From contig NZ_BSTJ01000002.1 in assembly GCF_030269445.1 (NCBI RefSeq), forward strand, positions 868,001 through 932,000: DNA of 64,000 nucleotides, written 5' to 3'. Within the stretch, counting starts at the first letter, position 1, and every line of letters starts with the position of its first letter. Below the pieces are notes generated by a model that worked only from the letters and a program-made list of their open reading frames with translations, was not told the DNA's origin and did no database searches. Below are positions 26,127 through 34,334 of the stretch, one piece after another. Position numbers and translations under genes: made by a program. Source of the stretch: Actinoallomurus iriomotensis (GTDB taxonomy: Bacteria > Actinomycetota > Actinomycetes > Streptosporangiales > Streptosporangiaceae).

Positions 26127-27112
26127 CAATTCGCCGGGAGGTCAAGCTGCTGCGGCACGGGCGCGACTGGCGCGGCCGGTCGACCGTGCCGAAGTCGGCG
26201 CAGCCGCACGAGCTTGAGCACGAGGACCGGGAGTTCCCGACCGCCTGGGCCCGTACGCGGGTCGCGGTCGCGGCTCGCGCGGGGTTGCGACGTACGCTGC
26301 TCAAGCCGGTCGTCTGGGGCCAGACGACTCCGGTCGTCGAAGGCACCGAATACCTCGACGGCGTCAAGGGCCCGGTGGTCTTCGTCGCCAACCACTCCAG
26401 CCACCTCGACACGCCATTGATCCTCGGCTCGATGCCGGAGCGGTTCGCCGACCGGGTGGCGACGGGCGCGGCGTCGGACTACTTCTTCGACGTCCGCTGG
26501 CGCGCGACCCTGACCGCGATCTTCTTCAACGCGTTCCCGGTCGAGCGCTACGGTTCGCGGCGGCTGCGCAGCCTCGCCCTCGACCTGGTGGACCAGGGCT
26601 GGAGCCTGCTGCTCTATCCCGAGGGCACGCGCTCGGAGGACGGCTGGATGAACCCCTTCAAGCTCGGCGCCGCGGCGCTGTGCGTGACGAAGGGCATCCC
26701 GTGCGTGCCGATCGCGCTGCGGGGCTCGTACGCCGCGATGCCGCGGGGGCGCAACTGGCCCCAGCCGGGCAAGCCGCGGGTGACGGTGCGCTACGGCCGC
26801 CCGCTCACGCCGGAGGAGGGCGAGGACGTCCGTTCCTTCCGGGTGCGGATGGCCAAGGCGGTCAGCCAGCTCGCGGCCGAGGAGGACATCGGCTGGTACG
26901 GCGCGCTGCGCGCGGCGGCGGACGACCGGCTGCAGATCCCGGGCGGCGCCCGTCCGACCCGGCCGGGCGCGCTGAAGCCGGCCGAGGAGCCCAAGGCGGA
27001 GGAGAACGGCACGGCCGCCGGGTCGCCGGGCGAGCAGGTGGCGCACTGGCGCCGCATCTGGGCCTCGACCGAGCCGCTGGGCGGCAAGCGCCGCAAGGTC
27101 TGGCGCGACTGA
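26123..27112 (+). CDS. PlsC-type 1-acyl-sn-glycerol-3-phosphate acyltransferase family protein
   Basis: 329 residues from ATG 26123. The acyltransferase motifs are intact: FVANHSSHLDTPLI holds the catalytic HX4D, FPVERYGSRRLRSL the second block, YPEGTRSEDGWM the phosphate-binding EGTR, and GIPCVPIAL the fourth. The N-terminal ~60 residues are basic and the C-terminal ~80 are charged and low-complexity (KPAEEPKAEENG). The enzyme transfers an acyl chain from acyl-CoA or acyl-ACP to a hydroxyl of a phosphorylated acceptor at the membrane. As last gene of the reductase-ADH-LarA operon, it suggests the pathway ends in an acylated lipid. Confidence 0.92.
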   Translation: MTIRREVKLLRHGRDWRGRSTVPKSAQPHELEHEDREFPTAWARTRVAVAARAGLRRTLLKPVVWGQTTPVVEGTEYLDGVKGPVVFVANHSSHLDTPLILGSMPERFADRVATGAASDYFFDVRWRATLTAIFFNAFPVERYGSRRLRSLALDLVDQGWSLLLYPEGTRSEDGWMNPFKLGAAALCVTKGIPCVPIALRGSYAAMPRGRNWPQPGKPRVTVRYGRPLTPEEGEDVRSFRVRMAKAVSQLAAEEDIGWYGALRAAADDRLQIPGGARPTRPGALKPAEEPKAEENGTAAGSPGEQVAHWRRIWASTEPLGGKRRKVWRD

Positions 27113-27130
27113 CCCTCGTAGCCGATCACG

Positions 27131-27170
27131 CGACAGGAGCGTCCCCGTACGGGGGCGCTCCTGTCGCGTT
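27131..27170 (+). terminator. Strong intrinsic terminator after the LarA/PlsC operon
   Basis: A 16-bp stem (27131-27146 with 27151-27166, one G-T wobble) around a GTAC loop starts 18 bp after the PlsC stop and is followed by CGTTT. It closes the operon that begins at or upstream of the acyl reductase gene. Confidence 0.85.
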
Positions 27171-27245
27171 TCACCGGCCCCGCTCGCCGCCGGCGGCATC
27201 GGTGCGGTCCGGGGAGTGATCCGGCCGTGTGAAAGCATTTCTGTC

Positions 27246-27722
27246 ATGGCCGAGCAGCCCGGCGACCGCCTGCCCAGCGTTCTCCTGCGAGCCCTGGACG
27301 ATGCGGCGCTCGAGGTCACGGAGCAGCCCGCTTTTCTGCTCGTCACCACCGACGAGGACGGGGCTCCGCGGATCGGCATGGTCGGCGCCGGGGAACTGCT
27401 GGTGCGCGACGACCGGACCCTGCGCGTCGCGCTGTGGCCGGGTACGCACACCGCGCGCAACCTCGGGCGTGGCGGCGCCGCCCTGTTCGGCGCGGTCTCC
27501 CCCGGCTCGGTGGTCTACGTGCGCCTGCGTCCGGAGCCGCTGGACACGCCGGCGGACCTGGAGTGCTTCGAACTGACCGTCACGGGCGTACGGGAGGACG
27601 CGCATGCCGGCATGGCGGTGACGAGCGGCATCACGTTCCGCGCCGAGCAGCCCGGTCACGAGGAGGCGGTCGCGACCTGGCGCCACCGGCGCGCTCTCCT
27701 CACGGACGCCCGGCGCGCCTGA
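27246..27722 (+). CDS. PPOX-like split-barrel protein
   Basis: 158 residues from ATG 27246 (MAEQPGDRLPSVLLRALDD). Strand patterns QPAFLLVTTDEDGAPRIGMV, RVALWPGTHTARNLGRGG and GSVVYVRLRPEPL fit the FMN-binding split-barrel fold of pyridoxamine-phosphate-oxidase-related proteins. No catalytic pattern gives a specific reaction. It is separated from the LarA operon by a strong terminator and is convergent with the SDR gene at 27759, so it is probably a single-gene unit. Confidence 0.6.
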   Translation: MAEQPGDRLPSVLLRALDDAALEVTEQPAFLLVTTDEDGAPRIGMVGAGELLVRDDRTLRVALWPGTHTARNLGRGGAALFGAVSPGSVVYVRLRPEPLDTPADLECFELTVTGVREDAHAGMAVTSGITFRAEQPGHEEAVATWRHRRALLTDARRA

Positions 27723-27758
27723 CGAGTGACCGGCAACGGCGCGACGAGGCCGACGGGA

Positions 27759-28529
27759 TCAGGCCGGCTGGCCGGTGGGCATGATGGTGACCTGCTGGAG
27801 GTTCGCCCTCGGCGGCAGGGCGGCGAGGAAGCCGACGGTCTCCGCGACGTCCTGTGGGGCGAGCCACTCCATCGTCTCCTTCGAACCGTCGAGCCACTCC
27901 AGGGCGCCCTCATCGGTCACGTGGCTCTGCAGCTCGGTGCCGACGATGCCCGGCTCGATCGCCGAGACCCGAACGTTCTTCGGCCCCAGCTCGACCCGCA
28001 GGTGCCGGGACAGCTGCGTGACGTAGGCCTTCGTCCCGGAGTAGACGGCGAAGTTGGGGAAGATGTTCCGCGCCGCGATCGACGACGTGTTGATCAGGTC
28101 GGCCACCCCCAGGCGGGCCGCGGACGCGACCAGCTGCGGGACGAACGCCCCGATGACGTTCATCAGTCCGGTGATGTTCAGGTCGATCTGGTGCCGCCAC
28201 TGGTCCGTCCGCAGCTCCTCGACCGGCGCGGGCAGCATCACTCCGGCGTTGTTGAACAGCAGGTCGGCGGCGCCGAGCTCCGCCTCCACCCGTTCGGCCG
28301 CCGCGCGGACCGCCTCCGCGTCGGTCACGTCGACGGCGACCGCCAGCGCGGTGCCACCGCGCGCGCCGATCCCCGCGACCAGGTCGTCGAGCCGCTCGGC
28401 TCGGCGCGCGAGCACGGCGACCCTCGCGCCGAGCATCGCCAGCCGTTCCGCGGACGCCTCGCCGATACCGCTGGACGCGCCGGTGACCACCGCCACCCGG
28501 CCGGACAGGGGTGTTGACTCCTTGGACAT
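27759..28529 (-). CDS. SDR-family NAD(P)-dependent oxidoreductase
   Basis: 256 residues from ATG 28529 (MSKESTPLSGRVAVVTG). Classical short-chain dehydrogenase motifs are present: TGASSGIG at 17-24, LFNNAGVM (NNAG), a serine-bearing LINTSSIAA, the catalytic YSGTK, and IEPGIVGTEL. The family oxidises or reduces a hydroxyl/carbonyl in the cytoplasm. It is divergent from an MmyB-type XRE regulator 192 bp away; this pairing is common in actinomycetes and suggests the regulator controls the SDR. Confidence 0.92.
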   Translation of the reverse strand: MSKESTPLSGRVAVVTGASSGIGEASAERLAMLGARVAVLARRAERLDDLVAGIGARGGTALAVAVDVTDAEAVRAAAERVEAELGAADLLFNNAGVMLPAPVEELRTDQWRHQIDLNITGLMNVIGAFVPQLVASAARLGVADLINTSSIAARNIFPNFAVYSGTKAYVTQLSRHLRVELGPKNVRVSAIEPGIVGTELQSHVTDEGALEWLDGSKETMEWLAPQDVAETVGFLAALPPRANLQQVTIMPTGQPA

Positions 28530-28721
28530 GTGCTGTACCTCCGGTGGAAGTCGTGTTCGCGGAGCGACCGTCGTGGTCCCCGCACTCCTCAACCCCACCA
28601 CTCCGGAGGCGTCGTCACGGCGGCACGGCAGGCCCTGACCGGGCAGGCAACGCCGGAACAGGTACCGGCAGGACCACCCTCCGCCGACCGGTCACCCGCG
28701 GGGCCCGGCCACACTGGAGGT

Positions 28722-29579
28722 ATGGACCGCACCTCGGAGATCGCCGGCTTTCTGCGCTCGCGCCGGGCGCGGATCACCCCGGACCGGGCGGGCCTACCCG
28801 CCGACGCCCGTCCACGGCGCGTGCCCGGTCTCCGTAGAGACGAGGTCGCCCGGCTGGCCGGTATCAGCACCGAGTACTACACGCGGCTGGAGCAGGGCCG
28901 GGCCGCGAACCCCTCCCCCGAGGTCCTGAACGCACTGGCCCGCGCCCTCGAACTGGACGAGGCCGAACGAGAGCACCTCACCGACCTGTGCTCCCGCCCG
29001 GCTCCGGCACGCCGCGGCGCCTCCGGCGCTCCGCAGCGCGTCCGCCCCGGCCTGCACCTGACGCTCCAGACTCTCGACCACGTACCGGCCTTCATCCTCG
29101 GCCGGCGAACCGACGTCCTCGCCGCCAACCGGCTCGCCCGGGCGATCCTCACCGACTTCGACGCCCTGCCCGTCCCCCAGCGGAACCTCGCCCGCTTCTA
29201 CCTCCTGGACCCCGCCGCTCGGGAACGCGTGGTCGACTGGGAACAACTCTCCGCCGAGACCGTCGCGATGCTGCGCCTGGAGGCCGGCCGCCACCCCGAC
29301 GACCGCCGGCTCGCCGACCTCATCGGCGAGCTCACCCTGTGCTCGCCCGAGTTCACCACCTGGTGGAACGACCACCGGGTGCTCCGGCGCACCCACGGCA
29401 CCAAGCGCTACCGCCACCCTCTGGCCGGCGACCTCGTCTTCTCCTACGAGTCGTTCCAACCCGCCGGCGACACCGAGCAGACGCTCTGCGTCTACAACGT
29501 CGAACCGAACTCGCCGACCGCGGAGGCGATCCGGCTGCTCGACAGCTGGACGGCGCCCGCACGGACCGCCCCGGCCTGA
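28722..29579 (+). CDS. XRE-family regulator with MmyB-like ligand-binding domain
   Basis: 285 residues from ATG 28722, with GGAGG 4 bases upstream. The helix-turn-helix lies at about 33-60 (VPGLRRDEVARLAGISTEYY, then RLEQGRAANPS). A PAS-like MmyB domain follows, opening with LDHVPAFILGRRTDVLAANRLA and ending in LLDSW. In known relatives the C-terminal domain senses small hydrophobic ligands. Divergent placement next to the SDR gene makes that gene the probable target. Confidence 0.93.
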   Translation: MDRTSEIAGFLRSRRARITPDRAGLPADARPRRVPGLRRDEVARLAGISTEYYTRLEQGRAANPSPEVLNALARALELDEAEREHLTDLCSRPAPARRGASGAPQRVRPGLHLTLQTLDHVPAFILGRRTDVLAANRLARAILTDFDALPVPQRNLARFYLLDPAARERVVDWEQLSAETVAMLRLEAGRHPDDRRLADLIGELTLCSPEFTTWWNDHRVLRRTHGTKRYRHPLAGDLVFSYESFQPAGDTEQTLCVYNVEPNSPTAEAIRLLDSWTAPARTAPA

Positions 29580-29621
29580 ACGCCGCCCGGCGAGAAGTCT
29601 CCGGTCTGACAGAATCCGGCC

Positions 29622-30047
29622 ATGACCGCACTGGAGCTCCTGGCCTGCCTCTTCTTGGTCGTGGGAGTCATCGCACTGCTCATGGGTCTTGTCCGGGCAG
29701 GGAGCCGGCAGGCGACGCCCGGGGTGTACCCGCCCATGGCGCTGCCGGCAGACCTGCAGCTACGCGTGCGGGCGCTGCTGGGAGAGAACAAACCGATCCT
29801 GGCCGTGAAGGAGGTCCGGCAGGCCACGGGCCTGGGTCTCGCCGACGCCAAGCGGCTCGTCGACGCGCTCAAGAGCGGGCCGCTCCCCGAGCCGGCACCG
29901 TACGCTCCGGGCGGTCACGGCAACGTCGCCGACCGGGCGCGGCACCTGCGGGACGCCGGCGACCTGCCGGGCGCCGTCTCGCTCGTCCAGACGGAGACCG
30001 GGATCTCCGCGGCGGACGCGGAGCGCTTCGTCGCCGCCCTGAGCTAG
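29622..30047 (+). CDS. Membrane-anchored protein with two ribosomal L7/L12-C-terminal-like motifs
   Basis: 141 residues. A membrane helix (about 4-26, ELLACLFLVVGVIALLMGLV) precedes a soluble region with two related segments: LLGENKPILAVKEVRQATGLGLADAKRLV (described here in parts, about residues 52-82) and LRDAGDLPGAVSLV plus GISAADAERFVAAL (about 108-140). The first closely resembles the L7/L12 C-terminal fold where AVKEVRxxTGLGLxxAKxLV is conserved; the second is a diverged copy. Such proteins occur in actinomycetes, but their function is unknown. It is not next to ribosomal genes, so a role in translation is not implied. Confidence 0.7.
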   Translation: MTALELLACLFLVVGVIALLMGLVRAGSRQATPGVYPPMALPADLQLRVRALLGENKPILAVKEVRQATGLGLADAKRLVDALKSGPLPEPAPYAPGGHGNVADRARHLRDAGDLPGAVSLVQTETGISAADAERFVAALS

Positions 30048-30107
30048 AAGCGCGGTCAGTAACCGGACGGCAGGGTCGTGAGTTCAGGTGCTCACGCTGT
30101 GCCGGGC

Positions 30108-31022
30108 TCAGGGCGCCGTCCGGTGGAGCAGGTCGGTGACGGCCTGGAGCACGGCGTCGGGGCGTTCCTCGTGGAGCCAGCCGTGGCCGGCGTCGTCGAT
30201 GACGCGGTGCTCGCCGCGTGGGACCGAGGCGGCCAGTTCCGCGTGCAGGGAGCGCTTGGCGTCGTTGATCTCCCGGAGCAGGTCCTCCGGCCACAGGTGG
30301 GCCTGGACCGCGTCGCGCCCCATGGCACTGAGCACGATCGTCGGCACGTCGGGCAGGCCCGGTGCGTCGCGGAGTTCGGCGGAGACCTCGTCGTAGAGGT
30401 TGCCGTCCTCCTGCCAGGCCGTCCGCCACGAGGCGAGGTGGTGTTCGGCGAGCGGGACCCGGACGTCGTCCGGCCAGGCCTGGAAGAACGCGATGAGCTG
30501 CTCGCGCGCGGCCGCGAGTTGCTCCGGTGACGGCTCGGGCAGCTCCCGGCCCTTCATCTGGGCCAGCAGGTCGAGCACCTGCCGGGGCGCGCGGCTGACC
30601 AGGTCCTCGTGGAAGGGGTCCAGCAGGAGCAGCCCGGCCACCGCGTCCGGAAAGCGCTGGGCGAAGTGACGCGCGTACGCCCCGCCCAGCGAGTGCCCGG
30701 CGAGCAGGTACGGTCCGGGCACGCCGGCGGTCTCCAGGAGGTCGCGCAGTTCGCCGGTCACCTCGGCGGCGGTGCGGGGCAGCTCCGCCGGGTCGCTCCA
30801 GCCGGTGCCCGCCCGGTCGTACAGGACGCTGGTGGTCCGCCCGGCGAGGCGCTCGTGCAGGTTGAGGTAGTCCAGGCCGACCATGCCCGAACCCGGCAGG
30901 AGCACCACGGCCGGGCCGCCGGTGCCGGATCGGTGCAGCATCAGCCTCCGCCCGCCGACGGCGTGCGGACGTCCTCTCGGCGGCATGGTCTCGGACCGGC
31001 TCTCCGGTGGCGTGATCGGCAT
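30108..31022 (-). CDS. Alpha/beta-fold hydrolase
   Basis: 304 residues from ATG 31022. The alpha/beta hydrolase pattern is complete: an oxyanion region VVLLPGSGMVGLDYLNL, YDRAGTGWSD, the nucleophile elbow AGHSLGG with Ser, an acid in the region after LLLLDPFHED, and the catalytic His in IDDAGHGW. Esterase, lipase or epoxide-hydrolase-like activity is possible. There is no signal peptide. It diverges from an ArsR-like regulator gene, with a 16-bp dyad between them. Confidence 0.9.
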   Translation of the reverse strand: MPITPPESRSETMPPRGRPHAVGGRRLMLHRSGTGGPAVVLLPGSGMVGLDYLNLHERLAGRTTSVLYDRAGTGWSDPAELPRTAAEVTGELRDLLETAGVPGPYLLAGHSLGGAYARHFAQRFPDAVAGLLLLDPFHEDLVSRAPRQVLDLLAQMKGRELPEPSPEQLAAAREQLIAFFQAWPDDVRVPLAEHHLASWRTAWQEDGNLYDEVSAELRDAPGLPDVPTIVLSAMGRDAVQAHLWPEDLLREINDAKRSLHAELAASVPRGEHRVIDDAGHGWLHEERPDAVLQAVTDLLHRTAP

Positions 31023-31037
31023 CGATGGTACCCCCTG

Positions 31038-31053
31038 TTCTCAACTTTGAGAA
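31038..31053. promoter_or_regulatory. Inverted repeat TTCTCAA-CT-TTGAGAA between hydrolase and ArsR-like genes
   Basis: A perfect 7-bp dyad with a 2-base spacer sits in the 50-bp divergent gap, 16 bases from the hydrolase start and 20 from the regulator start. It is the natural candidate operator for the winged-helix regulator encoded at 31073, which would control both genes. Confidence 0.6.
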
Positions 31054-31072
31054 AGGTATCAGAAGTGAGATC

Positions 31073-31636
31073 ATGCGGTCCATGGACGCCGTGGACCTGC
31101 TGCTGCATCCGGTGCGGATGCGGATCGTGCACGCGATGTCCGGCGGCCGGACGCTGACGACGTCACAGCTGTGCGACCTGCTGCCCGACGTCTCCAAGGC
31201 GACGGTCTACCGGCACGTCGGCCTGCTGGCCGACGGCGGCCTGCTCGAGGTCGCGGGCGAGCACCGGACGCGCGGCGCCGTCGAACGCCGGTACCGGCTG
31301 CACCGGGCGCGGGCGGCCGTCGACGCCGAGACCGCCGCGTCGGTCTCGGTGGAGGACCACCGCCGGGTGTTCGCCGTGGCCATGGCCACGCTGCTCGCGG
31401 AGTACAACGCCTACCTCGACCGGGACGGCGCCGACCCGGTCGCCGACCTCGTGGGCTACCGTCAGCACGCGATCTGGCTCAGCGAGGAGGAACGCGCCGC
31501 GATGATCGAGGAGCTGCGCGAGGTGATCGTGCCGCGGATGAGGCACGCCCCGTCCCCGGAGCGCACGCGGCACCTGCTCAGCCCGATCCTGTTCCCGGCC
31601 GAGGAGGCCCCCGCCCGTACGCCGGGTGAGCGGTGA
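31073..31636 (+). CDS. ArsR-like winged-helix transcriptional regulator
   Basis: 187 residues from ATG 31073 (MRSMDAVDLLLHPVRMRIVHAM); ATG 31082 is an alternative. The DNA-binding part reads LLHPVRMRIVHAM, TTSQLCDLLPDVSKATVYRHV and LLADGGLLEV, typical of ArsR/PadR-like repressors in which HPVRMRIV opens the fold. The rest is helical and ends in a Pro/Arg tail. The final codons overlap the DinB gene start (GTGA), so the two are co-translated. It likely regulates the divergent hydrolase through the dyad at 31038. Confidence 0.85.
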   Translation: MRSMDAVDLLLHPVRMRIVHAMSGGRTLTTSQLCDLLPDVSKATVYRHVGLLADGGLLEVAGEHRTRGAVERRYRLHRARAAVDAETAASVSVEDHRRVFAVAMATLLAEYNAYLDRDGADPVADLVGYRQHAIWLSEEERAAMIEELREVIVPRMRHAPSPERTRHLLSPILFPAEEAPARTPGER

Positions 31637-32157
31637 CGCGGCCGGAGTGGGTGACGGCCCCGCTCGACGGGCCCGGCATGAAGGTCTCCGACCCGCGTGA
31701 GCTGCTGCTCGGCTACCTCGACTGGTACCGCGAGACCGTACGACGCAAGATCGACGGGCTGTCCGAGGACGGGCTGCGGTCCCCCGTCGAGCCGATGGGG
31801 TGGTCGCCGCTGGGCCTGGTCCAGCACCTCGGCTGGGTCGAGCGTCGCTGGATGCGCTGGGGGTTCGCCGCCGAGGACGTCGAGCCGTGGCCGGCCGGCG
31901 GCGACGCCGAGGAGTTCGGCGTGCGCGCGCCGACGGCCGAGATCCTGGCCGCCTACGACGAGGAGGTACGGCGGTCGCGCGAGCTCGCGGCGGGCGCGGC
32001 GCTGACCGACGTCGCGCGCCTCGGCGGCCGGTTCACCGAGCCGGAGCAGGCGCCGCCGCTCGCGCGGATCCTGTTCCACCTGCTCCAGGAGTACGCCCGC
32101 CACGCGGGCCACCTCGACATCGTGCGCGAGCTCGTCGACGGCACGACCGGCGAATAG
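31633..32157 (+). CDS. DinB/DUF664-family protein
   Basis: 174 residues from GTG 31633. The four-helix DinB-like fold is indicated by LLLGYLDWYRETVRRKI, SPLGLVQHLGWVERRWM with the first metal-binding His, and the C-terminal HLLQEYARHAGHLDIVREL with two more His. The three His match the metal-site pattern of DinB/YfiT (mycothiol- or bacillithiol-dependent transferase) proteins. Mycothiol is the actinobacterial thiol, so a mycothiol-dependent detoxification role is plausible. It is coupled to the ArsR-like regulator. Confidence 0.88.
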   Translation: MTRPEWVTAPLDGPGMKVSDPRELLLGYLDWYRETVRRKIDGLSEDGLRSPVEPMGWSPLGLVQHLGWVERRWMRWGFAAEDVEPWPAGGDAEEFGVRAPTAEILAAYDEEVRRSRELAAGAALTDVARLGGRFTEPEQAPPLARILFHLLQEYARHAGHLDIVRELVDGTTGE

Positions 32158-32161
32158 CCGA

Positions 32162-32175
32162 GGGTCCGCGGACCC
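32162..32175. terminator. GGGTCC-GC-GGACCC palindrome between convergent genes
   Basis: A 6-bp GC-rich palindrome immediately after the DinB stop (32157) and before the GH3 stop (32188), placed where a bidirectional terminator is expected. No T run is present. Confidence 0.45.
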
Positions 32176-32187
32176 CCGGCCACGCCG

Positions 32188-33315
32188 TCAGGCCAGGCTG
32201 TTACGCAGGTTGGTGACGCGGGTGCGGGCGGCGTCGAAGGCGCTCTGGCCGAGGGTGCCGGCCCGCAGCGCGTTGGCCAGTCCGGTGACCGCGCTCTGGC
32301 CGTACGTCGGGCTCTCCCCGCACACCAGCAGCAGGTCCATGCCCGCCTTGGCGGCGGCGACCGCGCGCTGCGCCGTGGTGCCGAAGTTCGACAGGCCGCC
32401 GGCGGTGAGCGAGTCGGTGATGGTGACGCCCGTGAACCCGAGGCGTCCGCGCAGCTCGTTCTGGACGATGGTCGACGACAGCCCAGCCGGGTAGTTCGGG
32501 TCGAGCGAGGGATAGGTGGCCCAGGACAGCATGACGAGCTTGACGCCCGCGCTGATCGCCGGCGCGTACGGCGCCTCGTCGACCGAGCGCAGCGTGGACG
32601 CGGAGGCGGTGAGGGTGACGGGCGCGGAGTCGGTGTTCTGGTTCTTGGTCGCCGAGCCCAGGCCCGGGAAGTGCTTGGCGGTCGCCGCCACCTTGTGCCG
32701 CTGCTGCGCGGTGATGAACGCGCTGCCCAGCTGCCCGCAGACGGCCGGGTCCTTGCTGTACGAGCGGCCGTACTGGTCCTCGAAGTCACCGGCCGTGCGG
32801 TACACGTCGAGCACCGGGGCGAGGTTGACGTTCATGCCGACGCTCGCGAGGAGCGCGCCGGCCTCGTCACCGGCGCTGGTCGCCGCCGAGACCGGGTCGG
32901 ACGACTGGCCGATCTGCTTCTCCGACAGCGTCGGCCCGCCGGGCAGGCGGCGCACCTGGCCGCCCTCCTGGTCGGTCATCAGCAGCAGCGGCGCCCCGAC
33001 CGGGCTGGCGGCGTTGGCCTCGTTCAGCTGCTCGCAGACCGAGGCGATCTGGTCGAGGCCGCTGATGTTGTCGCCGAAGAAGATCACGCCCGCGGCCCGG
33101 CCACCGGAGATCGCGTCCAGCAGCGACTGCGGGACGGTCGTGCCCGAGTAGGAGTAGATGACCCGCTGGCCGGCCTGTTGCTCCGGCGTCAGGGCGGCGG
33201 GCCGTACGGTGCTCCGCCCGGCGGCCCGCGCGGTCCCGGCCAGGCCGACCGTCGCGAAGGCCGCGCCGGCGCCGGCGAGCAGGGCGTTGCGCCGGGTGAT
33301 CGAGTTTTCGTTCAT
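32188..33315 (-). CDS. Secreted GH3 beta-N-acetylhexosaminidase (NagZ-like)
   Basis: 375 residues. The N-terminus has a twin-arginine signal (ITRRNALLAGAGAAFATVG, cut near ARA-AG). The GH3 TIM-barrel follows: MTDQEGGQVRRLPG, VGMNVNLAPVLDV, KHFPGLGSA and LGFTGVTITDSL, where the Asp in TDSL is the expected nucleophile. NagZ-type enzymes remove N-acetylglucosamine from muropeptides or chitin fragments. There is no C-terminal domain. It lies downstream of a GH25 lysozyme on the same strand, separated by a 12-bp hairpin, so the two probably work together on peptidoglycan outside the cell. Confidence 0.9.
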   Translation of the reverse strand: MNENSITRRNALLAGAGAAFATVGLAGTARAAGRSTVRPAALTPEQQAGQRVIYSYSGTTVPQSLLDAISGGRAAGVIFFGDNISGLDQIASVCEQLNEANAASPVGAPLLLMTDQEGGQVRRLPGGPTLSEKQIGQSSDPVSAATSAGDEAGALLASVGMNVNLAPVLDVYRTAGDFEDQYGRSYSKDPAVCGQLGSAFITAQQRHKVAATAKHFPGLGSATKNQNTDSAPVTLTASASTLRSVDEAPYAPAISAGVKLVMLSWATYPSLDPNYPAGLSSTIVQNELRGRLGFTGVTITDSLTAGGLSNFGTTAQRAVAAAKAGMDLLLVCGESPTYGQSAVTGLANALRAGTLGQSAFDAARTRVTNLRNSLA

Positions 33316-33442
33316 CTGATTTGTCCGCGCACGGGACTCCGGCCGCGACCGGAGGGTGCGCTGCCTCTCTTCCTGTGTGGTGCCGCCGGGGCGGCGGGGC
33401 GGGGCTCCGGCTCACGCCGGAGGTCAGGGGAGGACGTGCCGG

Positions 33443-33471
33443 GCCGGGCGTGCCCACGAGGCACGCCCGGC
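33443..33471 (-). terminator. 12-bp perfect GC hairpin after the GH25 gene
   Basis: GCCGGGCGTGCC (33443-33454) pairs perfectly with GGCACGCCCGGC (33460-33471) around a 5-base loop, 24 bp past the GH25 stop. It lacks a U tract, as is usual for actinobacterial terminators. Confidence 0.7.
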
Positions 33472-33494
33472 GGAACGGAACCCGGGCTGATCGC

Positions 33495-34334
33495 TCAGCC
33501 GTTCGCGAGGGCCTGGACGCGCGAGTAGTCGCCGTTGAAGTAGTCCTGGTCCCCGGGGAAGACGCCGGAGTCGGCGTACTGCCAGATGGTCTGGAAACTC
33601 CAGTTGTACGGCATCGCGCCCGGTGAGCCGTTGTAGTTGGCGAGCATCAGCGGGTTGGTGGAGGAGAAGTCGCCGGTGTTGCCGGTGCACTGGCTCCACC
33701 AGCTGGTCGCGGTGTAGATGACCGGCCAGCGGCTGGTCTTCGCGTGGTACTCGTTGCTGAACGAGAGGATCCAGTTCACCATCCCGGCGGCGGACAGGCC
33801 GTAGCAGGTGGCGCCGTAGGGGTTCCACTCGATGTCGAGCATGCCGGGGAAGGTCTTGCCGTCCTTGGACCAGCCGCCTCCGTGCGCGACGAAGTAGTCG
33901 GCCTGCGCCGCCCCGGACGAGGTGTTGGGCGTGGCGAAGTGGTAGGCGCCGTGCACGATGCCCACGTTGTACGCGCCGGTGTACTGCTGGGAGAAGTACG
34001 GGTTGGTGTAGTTGGTCGACTCGGTCGCCTTGACATAGGCGAACCGGGCGCCGTTGGCCGCCACCGAGGCCCAGTTGACGTTGCCCTGCCAGCCGCTCAC
34101 GTCGAGGCCGGGCGTCTGGACGACGTTCGGCCGGACGATCATGCGGCCGGAGCCCGGCTCGTGCTTGGCGACCTGCGAGCCCAGCCAGTCACGTTCGGGA
34201 TGGGTGACCGGGTCGGCGGAGGCTCCGGCGGGCTGGGCGGCCGCCATGAGCGCGCCGCACAGCAGGGTCGCCGCGGACAGGGCGGCGAAACGCGACTTAC
34301 GCGCCGTCTGGGATGAGCGCTTGCGTAGTGCCAC
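33495..34334 (-). CDS. Secreted GH25 lysozyme (muramidase)
   Basis: 279 residues from GTG 34334, supported by GGAGG five bases upstream; a longer reading starts in the leader. A basic signal peptide ends near AGASA (about residue 38). GH25 landmarks follow: TPGLDVSGWQGNVNW with the catalytic-site Asp, ARFAYVKATEST, VGIVHGAYHFA, and MLDIEWN with the conserved Asp-x-Glu pair. The end reads IWQYADSGVFPGDQDYFNGD, the usual GH25 close. It cleaves the glycan of peptidoglycan outside the cell. No wall-binding repeats are attached. Confidence 0.93.
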   Translation of the reverse strand: MALRKRSSQTARKSRFAALSAATLLCGALMAAAQPAGASADPVTHPERDWLGSQVAKHEPGSGRMIVRPNVVQTPGLDVSGWQGNVNWASVAANGARFAYVKATESTNYTNPYFSQQYTGAYNVGIVHGAYHFATPNTSSGAAQADYFVAHGGGWSKDGKTFPGMLDIEWNPYGATCYGLSAAGMVNWILSFSNEYHAKTSRWPVIYTATSWWSQCTGNTGDFSSTNPLMLANYNGSPGAMPYNWSFQTIWQYADSGVFPGDQDYFNGDYSRVQALANG

